From CAVZTX01 sp963778375 (GTDB lineage Bacteria; Chloroflexota; Ktedonobacteria; Ktedonobacterales; Ktedonobacteraceae), in the NCBI GenBank assembly GCA_963778375.1, contig CAVZTX010000003.1:1-64000 (forward strand): a stretch of 64,000 bases of DNA, read 5' to 3'. The notes below the pieces were generated by a model. The model did no database searches, was not told the DNA's origin, and was given only the letters and a program-made list of their open reading frames with translations. Positions within the stretch are counted from its first letter, which is position 1, and each line of letters opens with the position of its first letter. Made by a program: the position numbers and the translations under genes. This document shows, piece by piece, positions 7,721 to 15,982 of the stretch.

Positions 7721-8398
7721 TTGGAAGTTGTAACAAACCCGGCCTACGCGGGTCCACAACCAGGCTCGCCCGAACAGGTACAGGCCATCATCTCGGAACT
7801 GCGCCGCCTCTACCCCGACGCCAAATGCTCGCTCAACTTCACCAATCCGCTCGAACTACTGATCGCAACGCAGCTCTCCGCCCAGTGCACCGATGAGCGC
7901 GTCAATATCGTCACCGTGCAACTGTTTCAAAAGTATCGAGGCGTGGAAGATTACGCCACAATAAGCCAGGAAGAACTGGAGCAAGACATCAAGTCAACCG
8001 GCTTCTACCGCAACAAAGCCAAAAACATTCGTGGTACCGCCCAACGCATCATCACCCACTTTGGCGGCGAAGTCCCCCGCACAATGACCGACATACTCAC
8101 GCTCCCAGGCGTCGCGCGCAAGACCGCCAATGTCGTCTTAGGCAACGCTTTCGGCATCGTTGAAGGATTTGTCGTCGATACACATATCGGTCGTCTCGCA
8201 CGCCGCTTCGGCTGGACCACCCATGAAGACCCTGTCAAAGTAGAACAGGACCTGATGCGCATAGTGCCCCAAACAGACTGGCTCGACCTCTCCCACCTCA
8301 TGATCTTTCACGGGCGTGCCATCTGCTATGCCCGCAAACCCGCTTGCGACAAATGTGCACTGGCACCCCTCTGTCCATCCGCATTCATCGCTAGGTAA
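7721..8398 (+). CDS. nth: Endonuclease III (DNA glycosylase/AP lyase)
   Basis: Nth removes oxidised pyrimidines and cleaves the abasic site in base-excision repair. From TTG 7721 the protein has 225 residues, the usual size. Seen: the LIATQLSAQCTDERVN helix, the helix-hairpin-helix LPGVARKTANVV with the catalytic Lys, the catalytic Asp in FVVDTHIGRLA, and at the C-terminus C-x6-C-x2-C-x5-C (CYARKPAC..C.....C) for the 4Fe-4S cluster. TTG is preferred because AGAAGGA sits five to six bases before it; the frame stays open upstream to 7571 but that part overlaps the preceding gene. It is probably co-transcribed with the upstream 90-residue gene. Confidence 0.93.
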   Translation: MEVVTNPAYAGPQPGSPEQVQAIISELRRLYPDAKCSLNFTNPLELLIATQLSAQCTDERVNIVTVQLFQKYRGVEDYATISQEELEQDIKSTGFYRNKAKNIRGTAQRIITHFGGEVPRTMTDILTLPGVARKTANVVLGNAFGIVEGFVVDTHIGRLARRFGWTTHEDPVKVEQDLMRIVPQTDWLDLSHLMIFHGRAICYARKPACDKCALAPLCPSAFIAR

Positions 8399-8438
8399 AC
8401 CGCCTCCCCAACACCATCCGCCATCCCTCACCTTCTCA

Positions 8439-8469
8439 CTTTGTCATCCTGAGCATAGCGAAGGATCTC
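8439..8469. repeat. TCATCCTGAGC...GAAGGATC intergenic repeat, copy 1
   Basis: TTGTCATCCTGAGCATAGCG followed by AAGGATCT lies between the convergent nth and plsC genes. Its ends, ATCCT and AGGAT, can pair. The same element occurs inverted at 54343-54370. Elements of this type are known to be widespread in intergenic DNA of Chloroflexota and some other phyla. Confidence 0.7.
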
Positions 8470-8477
8470 TGCTCCAA

Positions 8478-9107
8478 CTATAAACCTCTATACACACCAC
8501 GCGACTCCGGCGGAAGCATCTCAGCAACACGCCCCATAATTTCCTGCGTCACTGCCTTCAACTCGACCTTGCGTGCCACACCTTCTGGTATTGTGGGCAC
8601 AAAGGGAGCGCCGACCCGGATCTCCACACGCGGAAACCAGAGCGTACGCAGTGAGCGCAGAATGCGCCTGGTTCCCGTATGAGTAATAGGCAGCACAGTC
8701 GTACCTGTACGTACTGCCATCATCGCTGCTCCGGTATGTGCAGCAATCATTTGCTCATGACGTGCAACAGTCCCCTCTGGAAAGACGACCAGAGCCTTAC
8801 CTTCACCCAGGTATTCCAGTCCCTTCTCCAACGCAGCACGATCGCTTGAACCACGATGAACAGGAATCTGGCCTGTAGCCCGGCACGCCCACCCCGCTAT
8901 AGGCCAGCGAAATATCTCCGCCTTCGTAAAAAACCAAACTCGACGAGGCAATATTACCCCTAACAGAATAGGATCATACCAACTGAGGTGATTAGCAACA
9001 ATTAGCAGAGGGCCATTAGCTGGCACATTCTCCAGTCCGCGAACACGATAGCGACAAATCAAATGCGTAAATATCCGGAAGCACGCACGCAAAAAACTAT
9101 AGAGCAT
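8478..9107 (-). CDS. plsC: 1-acyl-sn-glycerol-3-phosphate acyltransferase
   Basis: PlsC-type enzymes acylate lysophosphatidic acid to phosphatidic acid at the inner membrane face. The 209-residue protein shows the acyltransferase motifs in order: NHLSWYDPILLG (H-x4-D, near residue 39), a W-F-T-K block, GQIPVHRGSSDRAALEKG (motif II), VVFPEGTVARHEQ (motif III, FPEGT), and VLPITHTGT (motif IV). The N-terminus is hydrophobic and probably membrane-associated. Its start is three bases after the stop of the lipid kinase gene, so the two form an operon read leftwards. It converges with nth across a TCATCCTGAGC repeat. Confidence 0.9.
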   Translation of the reverse strand: MLYSFLRACFRIFTHLICRYRVRGLENVPANGPLLIVANHLSWYDPILLGVILPRRVWFFTKAEIFRWPIAGWACRATGQIPVHRGSSDRAALEKGLEYLGEGKALVVFPEGTVARHEQMIAAHTGAAMMAVRTGTTVLPITHTGTRRILRSLRTLWFPRVEIRVGAPFVPTIPEGVARKVELKAVTQEIMGRVAEMLPPESRGVYRGL

Positions 9108-9110
9108 CGT

Positions 9111-10022
9111 TTACACTCTTACCGATAATGCACCGGGTAAAATCTCGGCATGAAAGGTCGTTGCGCAGGTCGTCTCCCCGTCCATCTGTATATTCACTGG
9201 CTTCTTACTCTCAATATCCACCGCCCTCGCCCGAAAAAAAGTCACCTCTGGCAGCCCTGCATGCTCACCCTTTTTTACTACTGGCAATAACTTCAAAGCT
9301 CGCAGCAAAGGAGCATGAGTAATAGTACAGACATCAAACAACCCGTCCGCACAATCTGCCGTAGGATTGATACGAAAACCAGCACCATATGTAGGTCCAT
9401 TAGTCACTGCCATTAAAACATAACGCCTGAACTGCGTATCCCCAACATCCCCATCCAGGCGAAAATCCAGCCAGGGACAACGATAATAGCCGAACATAAG
9501 CTGCTTGACCGTCGTTGTGTAGTAAAGACGCATCCCGCTCATGAAAGGAACCTTTTTCATCCAACTCGCCGCAGCCGCAATATCAGCATCAATCCCAACA
9601 CTAAAGGAATTGGCGAAGTATCGTCCATTGACGATCCCCGCATCCACATCAACAAGTTTTCCTGTGAACGCTCGCTCAATCGCATCGGCCGGATCATGTG
9701 GGAGCTTGAGCGTATTCCAGGCAAAATCATTGCCTGACCCCGCTGCGACAATACCGAGCGGCACACGCTTCCCAGCAGAGAGAATACCATTCACCACTTC
9801 ATGCACAGAACCATCTCCGCCAATCACAATCACAGGACGCCCATCCTTAGCAGCTTGCATAGCACGCTCTTGCGCCTCTCCCTGTTTCGTCGTTTCTATA
9901 TAGTTCGCCTGCTCACCTTCCAGCCGACTACGTATCAATGCGCGGTATTTATGCATGTTGCCACGATTAGCAGTGGGATTGAGGATAACGACAGAATTGC
10001 TCGAGGACAGTGATGTCTCCAT
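9111..10022 (-). CDS. Diacylglycerol/lipid kinase (YegS/DgkB family)
   Basis: A 303-residue lipid kinase that probably phosphorylates diacylglycerol or a related lipid. Seen: VVILNPTANRGN (nucleotide-binding strand-loop), the family signature VIGGDGSVHEVVNGIL near residue 80, LGIVAAGSGNDFAWNTL, and the acidic C-terminal fold ending KKPVNIQMDGE. The start is ATG 10022 with GGAG-containing sequence upstream (GGAGCACCATT on the minus strand). PlsC follows three bases downstream: the kinase makes phosphatidate from diacylglycerol and PlsC makes it from lysophosphatidate, so the pair fits phospholipid turnover. No regulatory site was seen. Confidence 0.88.
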   Translation of the reverse strand: METSLSSSNSVVILNPTANRGNMHKYRALIRSRLEGEQANYIETTKQGEAQERAMQAAKDGRPVIVIGGDGSVHEVVNGILSAGKRVPLGIVAAGSGNDFAWNTLKLPHDPADAIERAFTGKLVDVDAGIVNGRYFANSFSVGIDADIAAAASWMKKVPFMSGMRLYYTTTVKQLMFGYYRCPWLDFRLDGDVGDTQFRRYVLMAVTNGPTYGAGFRINPTADCADGLFDVCTITHAPLLRALKLLPVVKKGEHAGLPEVTFFRARAVDIESKKPVNIQMDGETTCATTFHAEILPGALSVRV

Positions 10023-10160
10023 AATGGTGCTCCTTCGCGAGGATTACTTTGCTTGATTGTATCACCTTCTCAGCTTCTCTACAATTAGCCTCAAATTCCT
10101 TTGCACCACCGGAGAAAGTATCTGCACAACATTAAATTTTCGTGAAAATACCTCAATAGA

Positions 10161-10189
10161 TTGAAATTTATGCCTACACAAGATATAGT
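10161..10189 (+). promoter_or_regulatory. Sigma-70-like promoter of the response regulator gene
   Basis: TTGAAA (10161-10166), exactly 17 bases, then TATAGT (10184-10189), followed by a G-rich GGGGGGGAG. The response regulator ATG lies 48 bases after the -10 box. Confidence 0.5.
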
Positions 10190-10237
10190 ATGGGGGGGAG
10201 CAAATAGCAAGCCAAGAAGGGTAAGAAAAGCAATACT

Positions 10238-10978
10238 ATGAAACTATTGATTATTGATAATGATCGTGATTTAGTTGAGATGCTCACCGGTTGGTTAAAA
10301 ACATTGGGCTATGAAGTATACCGGGCCTATACTGGCGAACGCGCAATGGTAGTATGGGAAGAACAGCAACCAGACCTCGTGATTTTAGATACCGCATTGA
10401 AAGACATGGATGCCCTGGCTATGTGCCATGAGTTGCGCTACAAACACGATGCATTGGTGCTTGTCATGACAGATGCCAAAGATGTGCAGGACGAGGTTCG
10501 TTGCCTGGAATCGGGAGCAGACGATTATCTACGTAAACCGTTCTTCCCATCTCAACTCCTGGCACATCTACACGCAATGAGCCGTAGGGTGCGTCCAACA
10601 CTGGCGCAGCGTCCTTTCTCTGTCGTTAAGGTCGGTCCCATTTGTGTTGATTCACTGCAAAACGAAGTGACCATTGACGGAAGAGCATCCCGCCTTACTC
10701 CCACGGAAAGCAAATTACTGCATTTCCTGGCTGTCAATGTAAATAACGTGTGTACAGCGAGTCAAATTGTTTCCCATATCTGGGGTTTCGGTAACGAGGG
10801 CGATGCCGGTTTAATCAAAGCTCATATCCGTCACTTACGTCAGAAAATAGAGCCGGATCCAGCTAATCCCCGCTATATTCTGACCGTTCCAGGTGTGGGC
10901 TACACTATGACATCCCACTCTCCCGAAGAACAGAATTCCAAGGAAGTAGTCCGAACACTACGCGTTGTTTCTATGTGA
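10238..10978 (+). CDS. OmpR/PhoB-type response regulator (orphan)
   Basis: A 246-residue two-domain regulator. The receiver domain (about 1-118) shows the acidic pocket (IIDNDRDLVEML), the phospho-acceptor Asp in DLVILDTALKDMD (residue about 51), the Thr in VMTDAK and the Lys in YLRKPFFPSQLL. The C-terminal half (about 135-230) is a winged-helix DNA-binding domain with LTPTESKLLHFL, HIWGFGNEGDAGLIKAHIRHLRQKIE and YILTVPGVGYTM. It binds promoter DNA when phosphorylated. No histidine kinase gene is adjacent, so the partner is elsewhere. It sits at the left border of the polysaccharide locus, head-to-head end with the phosphosugar transferase (convergent), so a role in that locus is possible but not shown. 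Confidence 0.9.
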   Translation: MKLLIIDNDRDLVEMLTGWLKTLGYEVYRAYTGERAMVVWEEQQPDLVILDTALKDMDALAMCHELRYKHDALVLVMTDAKDVQDEVRCLESGADDYLRKPFFPSQLLAHLHAMSRRVRPTLAQRPFSVVKVGPICVDSLQNEVTIDGRASRLTPTESKLLHFLAVNVNNVCTASQIVSHIWGFGNEGDAGLIKAHIRHLRQKIEPDPANPRYILTVPGVGYTMTSHSPEEQNSKEVVRTLRVVSM

Positions 10979-10991
10979 GACAAGCGAATTC

Positions 10992-11669
10992 TCACCCTCC
11001 TCCACGCCCTTTGAGCATCACAGGAACCGTGAGAACAATCAGCTTGAGGTCCTTCCAGAAGGATTGCTCTTGTAGGTAGGCAATATCCATATCTACCATG
11101 GTTGGGAAGGGTACCTGGCTGCGTCCGTAGACCTGCCATGTGCCCGTCAATCCTGGTTTTCCACGCATTCGTAACCAATCGCGAGGACTGTAGTATTCAA
11201 CCTCGTAGGAAAGCGGCGGACGAGGACCAACCAGCGTCATCTCACCCCGCAGAACATTCCAGAATTGGGGCAGTTCATCAATACTAGTCTTGCGGATAAA
11301 CCTACCAACTCGCGTTATACGAGGATCATGCTCCAATTTGTATGGATTATCCGAATCCTCTTCACCATTTAGCCTCTCACCATTCATATACTGCTTGATA
11401 GCCTCACGGTGCCTGGCATCATCACTATTTACATACATGGAACGGAACTTGAACATTTCAAATTCGACCCCATCCAACCCTACTCGCTTCTGCCGGAAAA
11501 AGACAGGTCCTTCTGAATCCAATCGGATCAATACCGCTACAATAAGGATAACAATACCAATAGGAATCAGAAGAAGTAGAGTGAATATCACATCGAATAG
11601 ACGTTTTGCTCGTAGATAGCCACGACTAATAAAAATTGTGGTCTGAGCAGCCGCTGTTTGAACAGCCAT
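10992..11669 (-). CDS. Undecaprenyl-phosphate sugar phosphotransferase (initiating transferase)
   Basis: This bacterial-sugar-transferase-family enzyme transfers a sugar-1-phosphate onto undecaprenyl phosphate, the first step of building an exopolysaccharide repeat unit at the inner membrane. From ATG 11669 it has 225 residues: one long hydrophobic segment (about 22-48, IFTLLLLIPIGIVILIVAVL) and the catalytic domain with FFRQKRVGLDG, FEMFKFRSM, ITRVGRFIRKTSIDELPQ and LVGPRPP...KPGLTGTWQV. It lacks the four-helix N-terminal part of WcaJ and is of the short type. GGAGG lies four bases before 11669; an in-frame start at 11699 has no such site. It marks the left part of the polysaccharide locus. 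Confidence 0.9.
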   Translation of the reverse strand: MAVQTAAAQTTIFISRGYLRAKRLFDVIFTLLLLIPIGIVILIVAVLIRLDSEGPVFFRQKRVGLDGVEFEMFKFRSMYVNSDDARHREAIKQYMNGERLNGEEDSDNPYKLEHDPRITRVGRFIRKTSIDELPQFWNVLRGEMTLVGPRPPLSYEVEYYSPRDWLRMRGKPGLTGTWQVYGRSQVPFPTMVDMDIAYLQEQSFWKDLKLIVLTVPVMLKGRGGG

Positions 11670-11777
11670 ATATCCTCCAACTATTACATCTAATGCCATC
11701 TATGTAGATCATAGCCGGTTCAGGTGTACAAGCGGTGAGGAAACACATAGAGATATGGGTGAAAAGCAAGCAGAAAA

Positions 11778-11828
11778 GTTTTGATCAAAACACAAACAGC
11801 ATAAAAAGTCTTACCACGTTATCGTGGG
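11778..11828. promoter_or_regulatory. Palindrome GTTTTGATCAAAAC and hairpin CCACG-TTAT-CGTGG
   Basis: A perfect 14-base palindrome (11778-11791) is followed by a small stem-loop at about 11815-11828. They lie in the 290-base gap between the divergent sugar transferase and aminotransferase genes. The palindrome could be an operator; the stem has no T-run after it and is not a terminator. Confidence 0.35.
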
Positions 11829-11958
11829 GATTTCTGCACGTATTCAAAAAGGAGCAACCTTTTTTCAACCATCCCTGGCATCGGGTAAACACACATACAT
11901 GCTATTCTTATAGTAAGTGTGGAGGACTATCATCAACCTAAGGAGCAAGCACCACTCT

Positions 11959-13071
11959 ATGCACATACCTCTAGTAGACTTGAAAGCGCAATATCAGACA
12001 ATTAAACACGAAGTTCTCACAGCTTTTGAGGATGTACTTGAGAACATGCAACTCTTTCTAGGACCTCAAGCACAGGCGTTTGAACAGGAATTTGCAGTCT
12101 ATTGCGAATGCCGGTACGGTGTGGGTGTCTCATCAGGGACAGATGCGCTTGTGTTAGCCTTACGGGCTTGTGACATTGGTCCAGGAGACGAGGTGATTAC
12201 CGTTGCCAACACTTTCATTGCCACGGTTGAAGCCATTGCCCTGGTAGGGGCCACCCCCGTCTTCGTCGATATTTCCCCGGATACCTACCTTATGGACTGC
12301 CAGCAGCTCGACTCCGTCCTGACTCCCCGTACTCGTGCCATTATACCTGTGCATTTATACGGTCAAGCGGTAGAGATGCAACCAGTAATGAACTTTGCGC
12401 ATCAGCATGGACTGCGCGTGATCGAGGATGCTTCACAAGCACATGGAGCAACCTACATGGGGCAGCCAGTTGGCAGATTTGGAGATATAGGTTGTTTCAG
12501 CCTCTACTATAGCAAAAACCTGGGTGCCTATGGCGAGGCTGGCATCTGCGTAACGAATGATGCCGCTCTTGCCGATACGCTCCGCATCTTACGTGACCAC
12601 GGCTCACGCGTTCGCTATCAACACGAAATACTCGGAGTCAACTCCCGTCTGGACGAACTGCAAGCTGCCGTCTTACGTGTAAAGCTGCGTCATCTCAATG
12701 CATGGAACACCGCCAGGCAAGAACATGCACGTACCTATACCGAGCAATTACAAGGGCACGTGACAGCAGTACCTGTTGTCCAACCACCAGCAACCCACGT
12801 GTATTATGTCTATGTCGTGCAGGTAGAAGAGCGCGATCAATTCCGCCATCATCTGGAGCAGGAGGGTATAGCTACCGGCATTCATTATCCCATCCCTATA
12901 CACCTGCAACCAGCATGCGCACACTACGGCTATAAACGCGGTACGCTACCAATCACTGAAGCCGTAACAGAGCACATTGTCTCGTTGCCTATGTATCCAG
13001 AATTAACAACCGAGCAAATACACCACATTGTTTCTACTATCAAAGGGATACGAGCTGAAACGCCCTTCTAA
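11959..13071 (+). CDS. DegT/DnrJ/EryC1/StrS family sugar aminotransferase
   Basis: A PLP-dependent aminotransferase that adds an amino group to a keto nucleotide sugar. From ATG 11959 it has 370 residues. Seen: IPLVDLKAQYQTIKHEV at the N-terminus, GVGVSSGTDALVLALRA, DEVITVANTFIATVEAI, VHLYGQAVEM, VIEDASQAHGA (PLP-contacting Asp) and SLYYSKNLGAYGEAG with the Schiff-base Lys. AAGGAG lies upstream of 11959, rather far (about 13 bases); the frame opens at 11917 but the family begins at MHIPL. A sugar oxidoreductase follows after 43 bases, so the two probably share an mRNA and act in one sugar pathway (keto-sugar formation then transamination, as in WbpB/WbpE). Confidence 0.9.
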   Translation: MHIPLVDLKAQYQTIKHEVLTAFEDVLENMQLFLGPQAQAFEQEFAVYCECRYGVGVSSGTDALVLALRACDIGPGDEVITVANTFIATVEAIALVGATPVFVDISPDTYLMDCQQLDSVLTPRTRAIIPVHLYGQAVEMQPVMNFAHQHGLRVIEDASQAHGATYMGQPVGRFGDIGCFSLYYSKNLGAYGEAGICVTNDAALADTLRILRDHGSRVRYQHEILGVNSRLDELQAAVLRVKLRHLNAWNTARQEHARTYTEQLQGHVTAVPVVQPPATHVYYVYVVQVEERDQFRHHLEQEGIATGIHYPIPIHLQPACAHYGYKRGTLPITEAVTEHIVSLPMYPELTTEQIHHIVSTIKGIRAETPF

Positions 13072-13114
13072 GGAAAGTACACAACCAACATAAACTAGGG
13101 GGATTATTTCAAAT

Positions 13115-14116
13115 ATGGAAGAACTGCGTTTTGGAGTCATTGGTTGGGGATATTGGGGACCAAAAATTGCACGCAATCTCAATGGCTTACCAAATTCTAC
13201 TGTGTCCATTGTAGCTGATCTGGATCCTCATCGCTTACAATCGCTATCAGATAACCAATCACGGACACAAACAACGACCCAGATAGAAGAGGTTCTCCAC
13301 TCCGATGTCGATGGAGTTGTGATTGCCACCCCAGTTCGCACACATTATCATCTGGCAAAAAGGGCCTTGTTGGCAGGCAAACATGTACTTGTCGAGAAAC
13401 CTCTGACTGCCAGTGCAGCGGAAGCGGAAGAACTCGTGGCTCTGGCAAAAGCGCAGCAACGCATCTTAATGGTGGGCCACACCTTTGAATACAGCCCTGC
13501 AGTCAACGAACTACGCAAGCTAATCCACAGTGGGGATCTGGGAAAGATTTACTGCATCGAAGCCGAGCGCGTGAACCTGGGACTGTTTCGCACAGATATT
13601 AATGTAATCTGGGATCTCGCTCCGCACGATATATCGATCTTGCTCTACCTGCTGGATCAGAAGCCCGAACAAATCAAGGTGCAGGCACATGCCCACCTGC
13701 AACCAAGTATTCATGACATCGCCCACCTTGATCTTGCCTTTGCTGATGGAATGACCGCGCATATTCATGTAAGCTGGCTGCATCCCTGCAAAATACGCCG
13801 CGTGACGATTATCGGAGATCTACGCATGGCAGTCTATGACGATACCAACCCTGCTGAAATGCTGAAGATTTACAACAAGGGTGCAGACGTAAACGCCGAT
13901 CCTGTCGTCTCCTACCGCTACGGGGCCATTTCCATCCCCCATATCGACTGGATTGAACCGCTGCACCTGGAGTGTGAAGATTTTGCCAGGGCCATTCGCA
14001 CTGGCGCACAACCCCGTGCCAACGGAGAAGTCGGTCTGGCAGTTGTGCGCATATTGGAGGCAGCGCAAAAGGCACTAGAAAACCAGGAGAGGTCCAGCAC
14101 AACAGTAGTCGGATAG
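13115..14116 (+). CDS. Gfo/Idh/MocA family sugar oxidoreductase
   Basis: An NAD(P)-dependent dehydrogenase of 333 residues. The Rossmann start is RFGVIGWGYWGPKIARNL, the GYWGP form common in nucleotide-sugar clusters. Further on come VVIATPVRTHYHLAKRAL, the signature HVLVEKPLT with the conserved Lys, and ILMVGHTFEYSPAVNELR, then a beta-sheet C-terminal domain. With the aminotransferase just upstream and a hexapeptide acyltransferase at 39966, it fits 3-oxidation of a UDP-sugar in a diacetamido-uronic acid route (WbpB-like), though this sub-branch differs from classic WlbA. Ribosome site AGGGGGA lies about 11 bases before the ATG. Confidence 0.87.
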   Translation: MEELRFGVIGWGYWGPKIARNLNGLPNSTVSIVADLDPHRLQSLSDNQSRTQTTTQIEEVLHSDVDGVVIATPVRTHYHLAKRALLAGKHVLVEKPLTASAAEAEELVALAKAQQRILMVGHTFEYSPAVNELRKLIHSGDLGKIYCIEAERVNLGLFRTDINVIWDLAPHDISILLYLLDQKPEQIKVQAHAHLQPSIHDIAHLDLAFADGMTAHIHVSWLHPCKIRRVTIIGDLRMAVYDDTNPAEMLKIYNKGADVNADPVVSYRYGAISIPHIDWIEPLHLECEDFARAIRTGAQPRANGEVGLAVVRILEAAQKALENQERSSTTVVG

Positions 14117-14406
14117 TGAAAGAAGTTATAGGTCTTAGGTAGCTGACATAAATGCCATATAAGTGGTTATTTTTGCTGAAATAGCCTCACTCACAACTGA
14201 TTACTACTATCTTACTTATACATTTGATTACCAACATCACTATACAATTCACCGACACCTCTGCTATTATATCTTGGGAACGATATGCTGGAGTTAAGGC
14301 ACTTTGATTAGGAGTACCTCATTTCCGAGCTTTACCAAGCGATAAAGCGGAGGAGTTTCTTACCAGTGTCACAACAGGATAATGACCAGAATTTGGAGGT
14401 TCATGA

Positions 14407-15224
14407 ATGAAAGATACTAGCAGACAACTTAGTACGTGGGAGTATTTACGATTGGTAGGTGTTGAGGATCTTCCGCCGCTAACACATCCACTTGATCCCG
14501 GCTACGATCCAGCTACCGCCGAGAGCCATATAGAGCAGAGTTCCCATCTCATGGCTGCTTATAAGCTTTCAACAGCAGCCTGGTTAGTTGCCAATGAAGC
14601 TGCAACCAGGCGCAAGATAGCAGCAGCCAGAGCTCACAATGTGCCAACAGTTACGGGAGGTACTCCTTTTGAGGTGGCCGTGGTCCAAAAAAGCTCGAAT
14701 TGTATCTTGATCTTTGCGCAAGCCTCGGCATTTCACGAATCGAATGTGCAGAAGGATTCACCGAAGTACCGCTCCAGCCAGGCGCAGTAGTGCTGATGGC
14801 TCAGGAGAGGGGATTGGACATCCAGTACGAAATGGGCAAGAAGCAGGAAGGAGCCTTCACCGAGGACTCGCTCGACGAGGCCATTGCACGGGGGAAAAGG
14901 TGGCTCGAAGCCGGAGCCAAGCAAGTTGTTGTTGAGGCTCGTGAGAGTGCACGTGGAGTAGGTATGTTTGATAATGAGGGAAATTTGAACCGTGACTATG
15001 CAGACCGATTTGCCAAAGAATTTGGTTTTGATATTGCAATATTTGAGGCTCCCAATAAGGCGAGTCAATTCGCCTTTCTCAACCATTTCGGTCGCCGCGT
15101 TCAACTCAGTAATGTGCGTCTGGAGGAGATACTGCGCGTCGAGATTTATCGGCGCGGCATGCATGCAGATGCGTACATGATGCCTAACCTACGGCCAAAT
15201 GATACAAGTCACAAGACGGTTTAG
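14407..15224 (+). pseudogene. comA: Phosphosulfolactate synthase ComA, one frame break
   Basis: ComA adds sulfite to phosphoenolpyruvate to give 2-phospho-3-sulfolactate. Frame one from ATG 14407 (GGAGG seven bases upstream) ends in NVPTVTGGTPFEVAVVQ; frame two continues KLELYLDLCASLGISRIECA, then EGFTEVPLQPG, GLDIQYEMGKK, WLEAGAKQVVVEARESARG and VQLSNVRLEEILRVEIYRRG. The joined product is 272 residues, close to the usual 250-270. The break lies in CCAAAAAAGCTC (about 14687-14697): six A where seven would keep frame, so a homopolymer error is likely; a -1 slip on AAA would also restore the frame. comB follows 18 bases downstream. Family assignment is firm. Confidence 0.85.
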
Positions 15225-15242
15225 CGGAAAGAGGAGCCTGCT

Positions 15243-15968
15243 ATGCGGAAGACAGTAGTGATCGATTGTTTCCCTGAAAGAGTGCAGCTCTATCGCGGTG
15301 ACTACGCGCTTGTAGCAATTGATATCATTCGAGCAACTACAACCGCCGTGACCTGTGTCGCCCTTGGTCGAAAGTGCTTTCCGGTTCCATCAGTCAGTGC
15401 TGCGCATGCCCTCGCTGCACAGTTGACCGATCCACTCCTCGTAGGTGAGGTCGGAGGATTAATACCGGAAGGTTTCCATCTGAATAACAGCCCCGTTGAT
15501 CTCGAGTTACGAACTGATATCCATCGTCCAATGATCCATGTCTCAAGCTCGGGCACAAAACTCATGTGTGGTGCCGAGGAGTCACAGGCAATGTATGTTG
15601 CCTGCCTGCGCAACTATAGTGCGCAAGCAGCCCATCTGGCGGCTTATCACCCTAAGGTTGCTTTGATTGGTGCCGGAACCAAAGGTGAATTTCGCGAAGA
15701 GGATCAATTAGGTTGCGCGTGGATTGCGGAGGGTCTACTCAAAGCAGGATATGAACCAGAGAATGCAAGTACGGCAGCCATCATTGAGCGTTGGAGCGGT
15801 GCACCCATCAACGTCATCGCAGAAGGTGCAAGTGCAGCATATCTCTACCGTACTAACCAGGCCAAAGATATGGACTACATTTTGACACATATTGACGACC
15901 TGAACGAGGTCTATCGTTTTGAACGCGAACAGGTAGTCAAGCTGTCGGCGGAGTTACTCCCACAATAA
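15243..15968 (+). CDS. comB: 2-phosphosulfolactate phosphatase ComB
   Basis: ComB removes the phosphate from 2-phosphosulfolactate to give sulfolactate, the step after ComA. The 241-residue product shows the family blocks: VQLYRGDYALVAIDIIRATT near residue 20, LLVGEVGGLIPEGFHLNNSP with the following DLE near residue 75, VSSSGTKLMCGAEES near residue 105, and VALIGAGTKGEFREEDQLGC near residue 145. GAGGAG lies six bases before the ATG. With comA directly upstream the pair makes 3-sulfolactate, which can feed coenzyme M synthesis or be an end product as in Bacillus spores. No comC/D/E gene is nearby, so the fate is open. It converges with the ATP-grasp gene 14 bases later. Confidence 0.88.
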   Translation: MRKTVVIDCFPERVQLYRGDYALVAIDIIRATTTAVTCVALGRKCFPVPSVSAAHALAAQLTDPLLVGEVGGLIPEGFHLNNSPVDLELRTDIHRPMIHVSSSGTKLMCGAEESQAMYVACLRNYSAQAAHLAAYHPKVALIGAGTKGEFREEDQLGCAWIAEGLLKAGYEPENASTAAIIERWSGAPINVIAEGASAAYLYRTNQAKDMDYILTHIDDLNEVYRFEREQVVKLSAELLPQ

Positions 15969-15982
15969 GGGATTTCGCAGAA

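Noticed and set aside
10023..10237. Riboswitch or structured leader before the response regulator
   Set aside because: Only a promoter-like pair could be supported; no convincing stem or known motif.
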